A DNA stretch of 64,000 bases from Caulobacter segnis ATCC 21756 (lineage in GTDB: Bacteria > Pseudomonadota > Alphaproteobacteria > Caulobacterales > Caulobacteraceae): contig NC_014100.1 of NCBI RefSeq assembly GCF_000092285.1, positions 4,030,001 through 4,094,000 of the forward strand. Reading direction: 5' to 3'. The notes beneath the pieces are model-generated. The model did not search any database. It was not told the DNA's origin and saw only the letters and a program-made list of their open reading frames with translations. The translations under genes and the position numbers were made by a program. Shown here one piece after another: positions 1 to 8,689 of the stretch. The first letter of the stretch is position 1, and each line of letters opens with the position of its first letter.

Positions 1-793
1 CGCCGGCTTCGACGAGGCCGAGCGGGTCACCGACTACGCCGACTTCCCGCCGCTGGAGAAGTACATCCTGCACCGCCTGTGGGAGCTGGATGGCCAGGTG
101 CGCGAGGCCTACGAGAGCTACCGCTTCTCGGATGTGATCCGGCCCCTGATCGAGTTCTGCCAGGGCGACCTGTCGGCGCTGTATTTCGACGTCCGCCGCG
201 ACAGCCTCTATTGCGACCGCCCCGACGCGCTGAAGCGCCGGGCCTATCGCACGGTGCTGGACCATGTCTTCGACCGCCTGACCATCTGGCTGGCCCCGCT
301 GGCCAGCTTCACGATGGAAGAGGCCTGGGTCACCCGCTTCCCCGAGGCGGGTCCGGTGACGCTGCGGGTCATGCCCGAGCGCGTCGACGCCTGGCGCAAC
401 GACGGCGAGGCCGCCCGCTGGGCCAAGGTCGAGACGGTCACCTCCGTGGTGACCGGCGCCCTGGAAGTCGAGCGCCGCGAAAAGCGCATCGGCTCGGCCC
501 TGGAGGCCGCTCCGGTGGTGCACGTCGCCGACGCCGACCTGCTGGCCGCCTTCGAGGGCCTGGACGCCGCCGAGGTGTTCCGCACGTCTTCGGCCACGCT
601 CGTGGCGGGCGACGCCGGCGCGTTCCGCGTCGACGAGGTCAAGGGCGTGTCGGTCGATCCGAACAAGGCCGAAGGCAGCAAGTGCGCCCGCTCGTGGCGC
701 ATCCTGCCGGAGGTGGGAACCGATCCCCGCTATCCGGAGCTTAGCCTTCGCGACGCCGACGCCGTGGCCCACTGGGACGCGACGCACGGCTGA
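1..793 (+). CDS. ileS: Isoleucyl-tRNA synthetase, C-terminal part (5' end outside window)
   Basis: Class I aminoacyl-tRNA synthetase that charges tRNA-Ile in the cytoplasm. Only the last ~264 residues are present, in the frame starting at base 2. They hold the helical anticodon-binding domain (EAYESYRFSDVIRPLIEFC, then the DSLYCDRPD segment typical of IleS) and a C-terminal tail. The tail matches the position of the IleS zinc ribbon (KCARSWRILPEVG) but keeps only one cysteine of the usual four. The next gene on the same strand is lspA, 140 bp away across a palindromic repeat; ileS-lspA order is common in bacteria. The catalytic domain is outside the window. Confidence 0.93.
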   Translation, partial: AGFDEAERVTDYADFPPLEKYILHRLWELDGQVREAYESYRFSDVIRPLIEFCQGDLSALYFDVRRDSLYCDRPDALKRRAYRTVLDHVFDRLTIWLAPLASFTMEEAWVTRFPEAGPVTLRVMPERVDAWRNDGEAARWAKVETVTSVVTGALEVERREKRIGSALEAAPVVHVADADLLAAFEGLDAAEVFRTSSATLVAGDAGAFRVDEVKGVSVDPNKAEGSKCARSWRILPEVGTDPRYPELSLRDADAVAHWDATHG

Positions 794-795
794 TA

Positions 796-911
796 ATCTC
801 CCTCTCCCATGGGGAGAGGGGTAGGGGTGAGGGGATAAACCGGTCGCCGGCGTAACCCCTCACCTCCCGCCGCCTTCGCGGCGGGTCCCTCCTCTCCCTC
901 CGGGAGAGGAT
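796..911. repeat. Palindromic REP-like intergenic element A
   Basis: Fills the ileS-lspA gap. It has a left palindrome (CCTCTCCCATGGGGAGAGGG, 801-820), a middle part with CCGCCGCCTTCGCGGCGG near 868-885, and a right palindrome (CCTCTCCCTCCGGGAGAGG, 891-909). Same general design as the elements near 2.2, 6.4, 12.0, 18.6, 27.1 and 33.0 kb: two GC-rich hairpins in one intergenic unit. Confidence 0.7.
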
Positions 912-933
912 TTCAGAACGGGGGACGACGCCC

Positions 934-1431
934 TTGAAAATCACCCGCCTCGGCTGGACCGCCTACGCGATCGCCGCCGCCGTCCTGGTGCTGGACCAGC
1001 TTTCCAAGCTCTGGATCCTGGGCTTCCTGGGCCGCGAGCAAGGCGCCAGCGTCCCGCTGCTGGGCCCGCTGCACCTGACCATGGTCCATAACTACGGCAT
1101 GAGCTTTGGCTTGCTGAAGAACAGCGACTGGGGCCGCTGGCTGCTGATCGGCTTCTCGGTCGTGGTGGTGATCGCTCTGGCCATCTGGGCGCGCAAGGCG
1201 ACCAAGCTCCTCCCCGCCCTGGGGATCGGCATGATCATCGGCGGCGCCATCGGCAACAACCTGATCGACCGGGTGCAATACGGCTATGTCGTCGACTTCA
1301 TCGACGTCTCTCGGCTCTATTTCCCCTGGGTGTTCAACGTCGCCGACTCGGGCATCTCGATCGGGGTGGCGCTGCTGCTGCTGGACAGCTTCCTCTCCGA
1401 GGAGAGCAAACTGTCGCATCAGACCGAGTAG
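934..1431 (+). CDS. lspA: Lipoprotein signal peptidase (signal peptidase II)
   Basis: Inner-membrane aspartyl protease that cleaves prolipoproteins at the lipobox cysteine after diacylglyceryl transfer. The 165-aa product has four hydrophobic segments and the family motifs: VHNYGMSFGLL, GNNLIDRVQYGYVVDFIDV (first catalytic Asp) and FNVADSGISIG (second catalytic Asp). Length matches the family. The start is a TTG at 934, the only start that keeps the first transmembrane segment intact. The next gene is a lipoprotein, a likely substrate of this enzyme. Confidence 0.95.
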   Translation: MKITRLGWTAYAIAAAVLVLDQLSKLWILGFLGREQGASVPLLGPLHLTMVHNYGMSFGLLKNSDWGRWLLIGFSVVVVIALAIWARKATKLLPALGIGMIIGGAIGNNLIDRVQYGYVVDFIDVSRLYFPWVFNVADSGISIGVALLLLDSFLSEESKLSHQTE

Positions 1432-1543
1432 TTTTGGCCGATTGCCGCCGCAATCGCGTGGGACATTGGCGCCCGCGCGAGGATGTCGTATCGAGAGCGT
1501 CCGAATTTTGGGCCGGGGGTCGGCTCTGCTGGAGCATGGTTTG

Positions 1544-2113
1544 ATGAGTTTCAATCGGGTCGCCGCTGTTAGCGCCCTGACCGTCGTGGCCGCGATCGGC
1601 CTGGCCGGCTGCACCTCGACCAAGAAGGCCCTGGGGATGGACAAGGTCGTCCCCGACGAATTCCGCGTGGTCAGCAAGGCCCCGCTGGTCGTGCCGCCCG
1701 ACTACGCCCTGCGCCCGCCGGCGCCCGGCGAGCCGCGCCCGCAGGAGCTGCAGCCCGAAAGCGCCGCCCGCGCCGCCCTGATCGGCCAGAGCAACGCCGC
1801 CGGCCGCTCGGAAGGCGAGAAGCTGCTGGTCGCCCGCGCCGGCTCGGACAAGGCTGACCCGCTGATCCGCTTCGTCGTCGACGACGAGAACGGCGACCTG
1901 GCCCACAAGGACGAGAGCTTCGCCAGCAAGGTGATGTTCTGGAAGAAGGGCCAGTCCAAGACCAACGTCACGACCGCCGCCGAGTCGGGCGCCAACGCCC
2001 CGCTGGAAGTCGACGCCGCCGCCGAGGAGGCTCGCCTCAAGAAGCTGGTGGGCGATGGCGGCGTGGTCATCAGCCGCGAGAAGAAGGGCGGCATCAAGCT
2101 GCCGGGCCTCTAA
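1544..2113 (+). CDS. bamF: DUF3035 lipoprotein, probable BAM-complex accessory subunit BamF
   Basis: 189-aa outer-membrane lipoprotein. The signal peptide ends in a lipobox (AIGLAGC, Cys ~21), followed by VVPDEFRVVSKAPLVVPPDYALRPP, the proline-rich signature of DUF3035. That family was reported in Caulobacter as BamF, an accessory subunit of the beta-barrel assembly machine with a BamC-like N-terminal segment (established knowledge; assignment here by motif). The remainder is low-complexity, Ala/Glu/Lys-rich and probably disordered. I chose the ATG at 1544 because it opens directly onto the signal peptide; the in-frame start at 1286 lies inside lspA. A strong terminator follows. Confidence 0.72.
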   Translation: MSFNRVAAVSALTVVAAIGLAGCTSTKKALGMDKVVPDEFRVVSKAPLVVPPDYALRPPAPGEPRPQELQPESAARAALIGQSNAAGRSEGEKLLVARAGSDKADPLIRFVVDDENGDLAHKDESFASKVMFWKKGQSKTNVTTAAESGANAPLEVDAAAEEARLKKLVGDGGVVISREKKGGIKLPGL

Positions 2114-2135
2114 GGCCTGACTTCAACAAGACACG

Positions 2136-2173
2136 AACGGCCCGGAGCCTCGCGGTTCCGGGCCGTTTTCGTT
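2136..2173 (+). terminator. Rho-independent terminator after bamF
   Basis: Perfect 11-bp stem AACGGCCCGGA / TCCGGGCCGTT (2136-2146 with 2157-2167), a 10-nt loop, then TTCGTTT. Positioned 22 bp after the bamF stop. Confidence 0.85.
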
Positions 2174-2185
2174 TGGGGCTTTTAG

Positions 2186-2318
2186 CGCCCCCTCCGTCGC
2201 GATGCGTATCCGCATCACGCCACCTCCCCCGTTTCACGGGTGAGGAGAAGTGGCTACCTCCTGCCCCGCTTGCGGGGGAGGTGGCGCGGTGCCGATAGGC
2301 GACGTGACGGAGGGGGCG
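2186..2318. repeat. Palindromic REP-like element B with 13-bp terminal inverted repeats
   Basis: A 133-bp unit bounded by CGCCCCCTCCGTC (2186-2198) and its exact complement GACGGAGGGGGCG (2306-2318). Internally it has two CACCTCCCCC / GGGGGAGGTG-type hairpins. The 13-bp left terminus recurs exactly at 6419-6431. It lies in the convergent gap between bamF and the first TraB-like gene. Confidence 0.75.
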
Positions 2319-2328
2319 TTGCGGAGCC

Positions 2329-3273
2329 CTACCCTTCACCCGGCGTTCGCACCGTGATCCCCCGCGACCGCAGCTTGTCGAGCACGCCGTTCTCGGCGAC
2401 CAGGGCGCGCAGGGGGAAGTAGGCGACCGCGTGACCGGGGGTCTTGAGCAGGTTCGTCAGGCCTTCGACCTCGTCGTCGACCAGTTGGCGCTTGAGGTCC
2501 GCGACGCCCGGCAGCAGCAGCTCGCACCGCTCGGCGCTGCGCGGGCCGGCCAGGGCGTCCTTGACCCGGCCTTGCGACCAGGCCTGGGCGGCGGCGCGGA
2601 TCGGCGCGGCCCCTACCTCGGTCGCGTCGAGCGTTTCGGACAGACAGACCAGCCCCGCCGCCTCGCCGTGCTCGCGCACCACGGACTTCAGCATCGGCAT
2701 GGCCTTGTGGGTCGCCGCCGGCCGCGCCTTTACGCGCTTCTTGCGGGCGAGTTCCGCAATGTCCTTGTCCGGCTGCGAGGTCTGGAGCTTGGCCTGGGCG
2801 TTGGCCTTTCCGTTCAGTTGGAGCGCGACGAGCAGCGGCTTCCACCTGCGCCAGCCGTCGGCGTTCTTGGGATCGACGGCGGTCCAGGCGCGCTGGGTCC
2901 GCGCCGCCAGCGCCGGAGACCGCGCCGCCCAGTCGCCGTCGTCCTTGAGGCTGTTACGTAGCCTCAGCATGGCCGGAATGTCGGTCAGGCCCGCCTGCCA
3001 GACGGGCGGCGTCAGCAAGGCGAAGGCGCCGTCCAGGCGGCGCTCCAGCACCGTCCGGTCCCAGGGCTGGCCCTTGGGCAGCGCGCTCGGCACACCCAGC
3101 ACATAGATCGTCGTGTCGCCGTCGGAGACGCGCCACCAAGCCGGGCCAGGCAGCTTGGCGCTGACCACCAGCGCCTCGACCACATTGGCCTGAGGATCAT
3201 CGATCGCCTGGGCGTTGGCCGAAGACCCCATGACCGCCGCGCTCAAGGCCAAGCCCGTCAGGACTGCTCGCAT
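2329..3273 (-). CDS. TraB/GumN-like secreted protein, copy 1
   Basis: 314 aa with an N-terminal signal peptide (MRAVLTGLALSAAVMGSSANAQA). The segment LPGPAWWRVSDGDTTIYVLGVPSALPKG matches the start of the TraB/GumN (PF01963) domain, where the family normally has LWKVSKG...YLLGTIHVLPKG. The usual GxxH histidine is absent (GVPS), so metal or catalytic function is doubtful. The C-terminus (RALVAENGVLDKLRSRGITV) also fits GumN proteins, which end with a 'GLLdkLrakGy.v' motif. Its immediate upstream neighbour on the same strand is a paralogue (gap 58 bp), suggesting tandem duplication. Function unknown; probably periplasmic. Confidence 0.7.
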   Translation of the reverse strand: MRAVLTGLALSAAVMGSSANAQAIDDPQANVVEALVVSAKLPGPAWWRVSDGDTTIYVLGVPSALPKGQPWDRTVLERRLDGAFALLTPPVWQAGLTDIPAMLRLRNSLKDDGDWAARSPALAARTQRAWTAVDPKNADGWRRWKPLLVALQLNGKANAQAKLQTSQPDKDIAELARKKRVKARPAATHKAMPMLKSVVREHGEAAGLVCLSETLDATEVGAAPIRAAAQAWSQGRVKDALAGPRSAERCELLLPGVADLKRQLVDDEVEGLTNLLKTPGHAVAYFPLRALVAENGVLDKLRSRGITVRTPGEG

Positions 3274-3331
3274 CGCACCCTCCCCGTGTCGCGGCTCAAC
3301 CCTCGCGGGACCGTGTGGCGGAAGCTTGACC

Positions 3332-4339
3332 TTATTCGGGCGCTGTCACGGTGAAGCCCTTGGCGCGCAGGCGATCCAGCACCCCGCCTTCGGCCAGCAG
3401 CGAGCGCAGCTCGATGATCGCCACGGCCTTGCCGGGTTTCTTGAGCGCCGACGTGATCGCGCCGACCGCATCGTCCTGGCCGTCCTTGAACTGGCGCGCG
3501 ATCCAGGGCGTGGAGGCCAAGCATCGCTGATAGCCGCGCTCGGCCGCAACGACCTGACGCACTTGGCCCTCGGCCCATTGGTCGGCGGTCTCGCGGACGC
3601 TGGCCAGCCCGTTCTCGGCCTCCTTCAGGCCCGCATCCAGGCAAAGCTCCTGCAGGGGCTGGGGCGCCTCGGCCAGCGACTTGACCATGCCGATCAGGTC
3701 GTAGTCGCCCAGCTTCCTCACCCGGGGCTGGACCGCGACCTCCTTGCTCTTGGCCAGGTCGCGGATCTTGTTGGTCAGGTCGCCCACGGTGATGGAGACG
3801 CCGCCGCCCCGCTCATTAGCGATGACGAAGCCCGCCAGCGCCGGCTTCATGTCGTCGTGCTCGTCGAGCGGCTTGCCCCGGGCCTTCAGTTGCTTCTCCA
3901 GCCGCGCCCGCAGATCGGGCGGCAGGGTCTCGCGCATCGGCCTGTCCACCTTGAACTGTTTGCCGCGCCCGGGGATCAGGGCCAGCAGGCTCAGGATCCG
4001 GACCTCCGGCTCCTGGCCGATGATCAGGATGTTGGCGCCGTCCAGGCGGCGGCGCAGCACCGACGTGTCGAAGTCCAGCTTCCTGGGTGCGAAGGCGGGT
4101 ACGCCCATCACGTAGACCGTGGTGTCGGCGTCTGAGACCTTCCACCAGGCTGGCCCAGGCAGGCGGGCGTTGACGATCAGCTCTTCGACGAGGTTGGCCT
4201 GGCTGTCGACCGGCGTCAGGTCGACGGGCTTGGTCTGATGGATCGAGACCTCGTTCTTGCCCTGGGCTTGGGCGAAGGCGGAACCGCCACACATCAGGGA
4301 AATCGCCAGACCGGCGGCGGCGAAACGGGTCAGGGTCAC
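3332..4339 (-). CDS. TraB/GumN-like secreted protein, copy 2
   Basis: 335-aa paralogue of the downstream gene: [27 protein letters not shown] near residues 60-85 and the C-terminal [22 protein letters not shown] align with copy 1. The N-terminus is a signal peptide ([15 protein letters not shown]). Again the GxxH position of the family reads GVPA. It is larger in the central region, with a conserved-looking [14 protein letters not shown] segment that parallels LVCLSETLDATEVG in copy 1. The two genes probably form one transcription unit. The region upstream is divergent with mutL. Confidence 0.7.
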   Translation of the reverse strand: MTLTRFAAAGLAISLMCGGSAFAQAQGKNEVSIHQTKPVDLTPVDSQANLVEELIVNARLPGPAWWKVSDADTTVYVMGVPAFAPRKLDFDTSVLRRRLDGANILIIGQEPEVRILSLLALIPGRGKQFKVDRPMRETLPPDLRARLEKQLKARGKPLDEHDDMKPALAGFVIANERGGGVSITVGDLTNKIRDLAKSKEVAVQPRVRKLGDYDLIGMVKSLAEAPQPLQELCLDAGLKEAENGLASVRETADQWAEGQVRQVVAAERGYQRCLASTPWIARQFKDGQDDAVGAITSALKKPGKAVAIIELRSLLAEGGVLDRLRAKGFTVTAPE

Positions 4340-4492
4340 TATCTGTCTTCCTCGAACGACGGCGGAATCGAGCTAAGGTTCCCGATCTCCATCTGGTTGG
4401 CCGATCGGCTTTCGTTCGGCAACTTAAGGAGTTGCAATGTCAGCGCCCCGCCTCACGTGTGGTCGCCGGCCTGCTTCGTGAAAGTCCGCTTG

Positions 4493-6409
4493 ATGCCCAT
4501 CCGCCGCCTGCCGCCCGAGACCGTCAACCGCATCGCCGCCGGCGAGGTGGTCGAACGGCCCGCGAGCGCGATCAAGGAGCTGGTCGACAACGCCATCGAC
4601 GCGGGCGCCACGCGGATCGAGGTCGAGGCCCATGGCGGCGGCCTGACCCGCATCCTGGTGGCCGACGACGGCTGCGGTCTCTCGGCCGAGGAACTGCCGG
4701 TGGCGATCGAGCGCCACGCGACCTCGAAGCTGGCGCCCGACGCCGACGGCCTCTGGGACCTGCTGCGCATCCACACCATGGGCTTCCGCGGCGAGGCCCT
4801 GCCGTCGATCGGCTCGGTGGCGCGGCTGCAGATCAGCTCGCGCGCCAAGGGCGAGAAGGACGCCTTCTCGATCCTGGTCGAGGGCGGCCAGGTCGGCGAT
4901 GTCGCCCCCGCCGCCTTCCCGGGTCCGCATGGGGCGCGGATCGAAGTCCGCGACCTCTTCTACGCCACCCCCGCGCGCCTGAAGTTCATGAAGTCCGAGC
5001 GCGCCGAGGCCCTGGCGATCACCGAGGAGATCAAGCGCCAGGCCATGGCCAACGAGAGCGTCGGCTTCTCGCTGGACATCGACGGCCGCCGCGTGCTGCG
5101 CCTGCCGCCCGAGCATCCGGGTCCGCAAGGACGGCTGGCGCGTCTGGCCGCCGTGCTGGGCCGCGAGTTCCAGGAGAACGCCCTGGAGATCGACCAGGTC
5201 CGCGACGGCGTGCGTCTGTCGGGCTTCGCCGGCCTGCCGACCTACAATCGCGGCAACGCCGCCCATCAGTACCTGTTCGTCAATGGCCGGCCGGTGCGCG
5301 ACCGCCTGCTGCAAGGCGCCCTGCGCGCGGCCTATGCCGACTTTTTGGCGCGGGACCGCCACCCGACGGCGGCGCTCTATGTCACGCTCGACACCGCCGA
5401 GGTCGACGTCAACGTCCACCCGGCCAAGGCCGAGGTGCGCTTCCGCGATCCGGCCCTGGTGCGCGGCCTGATCGTCGGTGCCCTGCGCCACGCCCTGGCG
5501 GGCGCCGGCCATCGCGCCTCGACCACGGTCGCGGCCCAGGCCCTGGACAGCATCCGCGCCCAGCAGAGCCCCTTCCCGGGCTACCAGCCGGGCCCTTCGG
5601 CCGCCGGCTTCTCGGCCTGGCGCGAAGGCGGCTGGGCGCCGCCGACGCAGCGGCCCTTAAACATGCAAAGCATGGACTTGCCGGGCCTGAATGAGGTGTC
5701 GGCCAGGGTCGAGCCCAGCTATGGCGGCGAGCTGGCCGAGGTGGTGCGCGAGGCCTATGCGTCGGTCGCGTTCGAGGATCGTCCGATCACGGACCACCCT
5801 TCGGCCGCCGCGCCTTTCGATCCCGTCGACTATCCCCTGGGGGCGGCTCGGGCCCAGGTGCACGAGACCTATATCGTCGCCCAGACCCGCGACGGCATGG
5901 TCATCGTCGACCAGCACGCCGCCCACGAGCGCCTGGTCTATGAGCGGATGAAGGGCGAGATGGCGGCCGGCGGCGTGGCCCGCCAGACCTTGCTGCTGCC
6001 CGAGGTGGTCGATCTTGATCCCGCCGAAGCCGAGCGCGTGATAGCCCGCGCCGAGGAGCTGGCGAACCTTGGCCTGGTCATCGAGAGCTTCGGCCCCGGC
6101 GCGGTTCTGGTGCGCGAGACGCCGGCCTTGCTGGGCAAGACCGACGCCGCGGGCCTGATCCGCGACATCGCCGACGACCTGGCCGAGAATGGCGCGGCCC
6201 TGGCGCTCAAGGAGCGGCTGGAAGAGGTGTGCTCGACCATGGCCTGCCATGGCAGCGTTCGCGCCGGCCGCCGCCTGAACGGGGCCGAGATGAACGCCCT
6301 GCTGCGCGAGATGGAAGCCACCCCCCACTCGGGCCAGTGCAACCACGGCCGCCCCACCTATGTCGAACTGAAGCTGGCCGACATCGAGAAGCTGTTCGGG
6401 CGGCGGTGA
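4493..6409 (+). CDS. mutL: DNA mismatch repair protein MutL (endonuclease type)
   Basis: 638-aa mismatch-repair ATPase and nicking endonuclease acting with MutS. The N-terminal GHKL ATPase shows [28 protein letters not shown] and [12 protein letters not shown]. The C-terminal domain carries the endonuclease motif [12 protein letters not shown], plus ACHGSVRAG and CNHGRPT, the set seen in MutL of bacteria lacking MutH. I chose the ATG at 4493 ([11 protein letters not shown]), which matches the family N-terminus; the in-frame start 255 bp upstream overlaps the divergent TraB-like gene and adds no MutL sequence. The linker near residues 330-430 is poorly conserved, as usual. Confidence 0.97.
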   Translation: MPIRRLPPETVNRIAAGEVVERPASAIKELVDNAIDAGATRIEVEAHGGGLTRILVADDGCGLSAEELPVAIERHATSKLAPDADGLWDLLRIHTMGFRGEALPSIGSVARLQISSRAKGEKDAFSILVEGGQVGDVAPAAFPGPHGARIEVRDLFYATPARLKFMKSERAEALAITEEIKRQAMANESVGFSLDIDGRRVLRLPPEHPGPQGRLARLAAVLGREFQENALEIDQVRDGVRLSGFAGLPTYNRGNAAHQYLFVNGRPVRDRLLQGALRAAYADFLARDRHPTAALYVTLDTAEVDVNVHPAKAEVRFRDPALVRGLIVGALRHALAGAGHRASTTVAAQALDSIRAQQSPFPGYQPGPSAAGFSAWREGGWAPPTQRPLNMQSMDLPGLNEVSARVEPSYGGELAEVVREAYASVAFEDRPITDHPSAAAPFDPVDYPLGAARAQVHETYIVAQTRDGMVIVDQHAAHERLVYERMKGEMAAGGVARQTLLLPEVVDLDPAEAERVIARAEELANLGLVIESFGPGAVLVRETPALLGKTDAAGLIRDIADDLAENGAALALKERLEEVCSTMACHGSVRAGRRLNGAEMNALLREMEATPHSGQCNHGRPTYVELKLADIEKLFGRR

Positions 6410-6418
6410 TCGCCAAAG

Positions 6419-6515
6419 CGCCCCCTCCGTCTCGCCGCTTCGCGACGATCCACCTCCCCCGCTGCGCGAGGGAGGATGGCCTCCTCCTCACCCGTGCAAA
6501 CGGGGGAGGTGTCGC
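6419..6515. repeat. Palindromic REP-like element C
   Basis: Begins with CGCCCCCTCCGTC (6419-6431), identical to the terminus of the element at 2186, then CCACCTCCCCC and GGGGGAGGTG arms. It fills the convergent gap between mutL and skgA. Confidence 0.7.
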
Positions 6516-7283
6516 TCACCGCTTGTCCGCGAACACCCGCATCGCCTCGGCCAGGTACTCGGTCAGGCCCGGCGCGATCGCCTCGTAGCGGGCGGTGAAC
6601 TCCGGGTTCTCCTGATAGAGATGGCCCAGGCCCTTGAAGGCGTCCGGCGTCGGCTCGCGGTTCCAGGAGCGCCCGACCCACGCCCAATGCCGGCGCATGA
6701 TCGCGGTCACCGGCTCGCTGTCGACCGGCAGGCCCTGGCTCAGCGCCTTGGCCAGGTCGTGCTCGATCGCCTTGGCCTCTTCCTGGAAATGGGACCAGTC
6801 CTTCTTGCCCCAGGTCTTCATGCCGGCCTTGGCGTCGGCGATCCGCTGGGCGGCCTCGTCGCCATAGCGGTCGACCAGCCAGGCCTCGTGCTGGGCCTGC
6901 TTCTTCGGATCGAAGCCTTCGAAAAGCATCTTGTCGTCCATCGTCTCGTCTCCTTCGAGGGTGGCGAGGGTTTGGTCGACGACGGTGACCAGGCGAGCAT
7001 AGCGCTCGGCCTCGGCCGCCAGGCGTTCGCGTTGAGCGCGAAGCGCGGCGGCGAGATCGAAGCGCGGATCGTCCAACACGGCCTGGATGTCCTTCAGCGG
7101 AGTTTCCAGGGTGCGATGGAAGAGGATCTGCTGCAGGCGCAACAGGTCCTGACGGTCGTAGTAGCGATAGCCGTTGGCCCCGACGGCGCGGGGCCGCAAA
7201 AGACCGATGGCGTCGTAATGGTGCAGCGCGCGCACCGAAACGCCAGACAGCTTGGCCATCTGTTTGACCGTGTAGACGCTCAA
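6516..7283 (-). CDS. skgA: MerR-family transcriptional activator with TipAS domain (SkgA)
   Basis: 255 aa. The N-terminal MerR winged helix (YTVKQMAKLSGVSVRALHHYDAIGLLRP, residues ~3-30) is followed by a coiled-coil dimer helix (~75-115) and a TipAS-type ligand domain (from ~125: QAQHEAWLVDRYGDEA... to GLTEYLAEAMRVFADKR). In Caulobacter crescentus, SkgA activates katG in stationary phase and lies beside mutL; the sequence and neighbourhood match that gene very closely. Convergent with mutL. A MerR-like operator candidate lies upstream (7336-7348). Likely ligands (peptides or small molecules) cannot be read from the sequence. Confidence 0.88.
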   Translation of the reverse strand: MSVYTVKQMAKLSGVSVRALHHYDAIGLLRPRAVGANGYRYYDRQDLLRLQQILFHRTLETPLKDIQAVLDDPRFDLAAALRAQRERLAAEAERYARLVTVVDQTLATLEGDETMDDKMLFEGFDPKKQAQHEAWLVDRYGDEAAQRIADAKAGMKTWGKKDWSHFQEEAKAIEHDLAKALSQGLPVDSEPVTAIMRRHWAWVGRSWNREPTPDAFKGLGHLYQENPEFTARYEAIAPGLTEYLAEAMRVFADKR

Positions 7284-7323
7284 CCTGGGTGTCCTTTCGT
7301 CGACCTTGCCTCTCGATGGCGAG

Positions 7324-7354
7324 ATGACTCAGGGATCACGCGACGTGAGGGTCA
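7324..7354 (-). promoter_or_regulatory. Candidate MerR-type operator/promoter of skgA
   Basis: On the minus strand, TTGACC (7354-7349) precedes a 19-nt spacer containing the inverted repeat TCACG-TCG-CGTGA (7348-7336), then GAGTCA. A 19-bp spacer with a central dyad is typical of MerR-activated promoters (family knowledge). The -10 box is weak, so this is tentative. Confidence 0.35.
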
Positions 7355-7384
7355 AGCGCGCCGTGGCGGAAAATTCCGCGGGGC

Positions 7385-8617
7385 TCAGCTCAAGGCGATG
7401 GGCGCGCCCTCGGCGGCGGCGATCGGCTTGTCGAGCAGGGTGGTGATGGCGGGGCCCTGGACGCGGACGAGGCCTCCCGCGCGGCACGCGTCGAGCTCGG
7501 CGCGCGAGGCGACGCCGGCGACGCCTTGCCTGACGCCCTTGCCGTCGTAGGTGTGCTTGCGCTCGACGAACTTCTGGATCGTGCTCATCCGGTCGAACTC
7601 GGTCTCGCCGGTCAGCAGCAGGGTGACGCTGTCGATCAGCTCGGGCGGCAGGCCGTGGATCGGGAAGGTGGCGTCGTCGACGCGCAGATCCATGAAGGCG
7701 AAGCTGCCCTTCAGGAAGGCGCGCATCTGTTGCAGCATGCCCAACGAGGCCTCGCGCGGCGTGCCGTAGATGGTGGCGACCAGGCGCGGTTGCTGGTCCA
7801 GCGGATAGCGCGACAGGCGGCTCTTGTAGGCGTCCTGGGCCGATGGCGTGGTCAGGTTCCAGAAGCCAAACGGTACGAGGATTTCGCCGAACGTCGCCGT
7901 CTTCAGCGCGGCCTGGGCGTCCGTCAGGCAAACGAGATCGCGCTTGAGCAGCTTGTCGTCGTCTTCGGGCGGCGGCTCGAGCAGATCGGCGCGCATGCCG
8001 ATCAGCGATCCGGCGAAAGCGTCGGCGGAAAGATCATAGACGCCCCACCAGCCCGTCTGGGCCGGCGGCGGCGGGGGCGGAGCCTTGGGGGGCGCTGGCG
8101 CCTTGGCGACCTTGGCTGGCTTTTCGGCCGGCGGGATCTCCGGCGCGCCTTCGGCGGCGGCCTTCTCGGCGGCCAGGATCTTGGCCTCGGCCGGCGTGCT
8201 GGGGACGGACTCCACGGCGTCGGCGGTGATCACGTGGACCCGGCCGGCCGCGCCGCCATAGCCCTGGCCGGCGACAAGGCCCGCCAACTCCTGCTGCGAC
8301 AGGCTGGCGAACTTCAGCACCGCCGTCTCGTCGCCTTCGAAGGTCATCAAGCACACCTGGCCGCCCTGGCGGCCCGGGAACAGCACCGACTCAAGCTCGG
8401 CGGCCAGTTCCTGCATCTCGGTGGGATCGAACGCCTCGACCCGGTTGTCGGCCAGCACGAAGGCCAACGGGGCGACCGCGCCGCACTTGCGGGGCGCGCG
8501 CCAACGGGCCTTGAGGAAGGCGTCGGCCACGGCCTGCGCCTTCGACTTCGGGACCTCACCGGGCTGGCTCTCGCCGCCGGGGTTGAACAGGATTCGGAGG
8601 CAGGCGATGGCCGTCAT
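7385..8617 (-). CDS. EAL-like degenerate protein, copy 1
   Basis: 410 aa from the ATG at 8617 (MTAIACLRILF); a start 51 bp upstream adds only a non-conserved stretch. An N-terminal ~140-residue domain with MTFEGDETAVLKFASLSQQEL is followed by an Ala/Pro/Lys-rich linker (~145-195). The C-terminal region follows the order of EAL phosphodiesterase landmarks in altered form: WGVYDLSADAFAGS, an IYGTPRE strand, DLRVDDATF, and VAGVASRAELDACRAGGLVRVQGP, which parallels the EAL 'EGVET...G...QGY' end. Catalytic EAL residues are not visible. A paralogue lies directly upstream (72-bp gap). Function unknown; a non-catalytic c-di-GMP-type scaffold is an inference. Confidence 0.6.
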   Translation of the reverse strand: MTAIACLRILFNPGGESQPGEVPKSKAQAVADAFLKARWRAPRKCGAVAPLAFVLADNRVEAFDPTEMQELAAELESVLFPGRQGGQVCLMTFEGDETAVLKFASLSQQELAGLVAGQGYGGAAGRVHVITADAVESVPSTPAEAKILAAEKAAAEGAPEIPPAEKPAKVAKAPAPPKAPPPPPPAQTGWWGVYDLSADAFAGSLIGMRADLLEPPPEDDDKLLKRDLVCLTDAQAALKTATFGEILVPFGFWNLTTPSAQDAYKSRLSRYPLDQQPRLVATIYGTPREASLGMLQQMRAFLKGSFAFMDLRVDDATFPIHGLPPELIDSVTLLLTGETEFDRMSTIQKFVERKHTYDGKGVRQGVAGVASRAELDACRAGGLVRVQGPAITTLLDKPIAAAEGAPIALS

Positions 8618-8689
8618 GATTGCAACATTAGGTAGGAATCCTCGCCAATTCGTTGAGGAGTCCGGCAAAACGCGGGAGACCCGCTCGCC

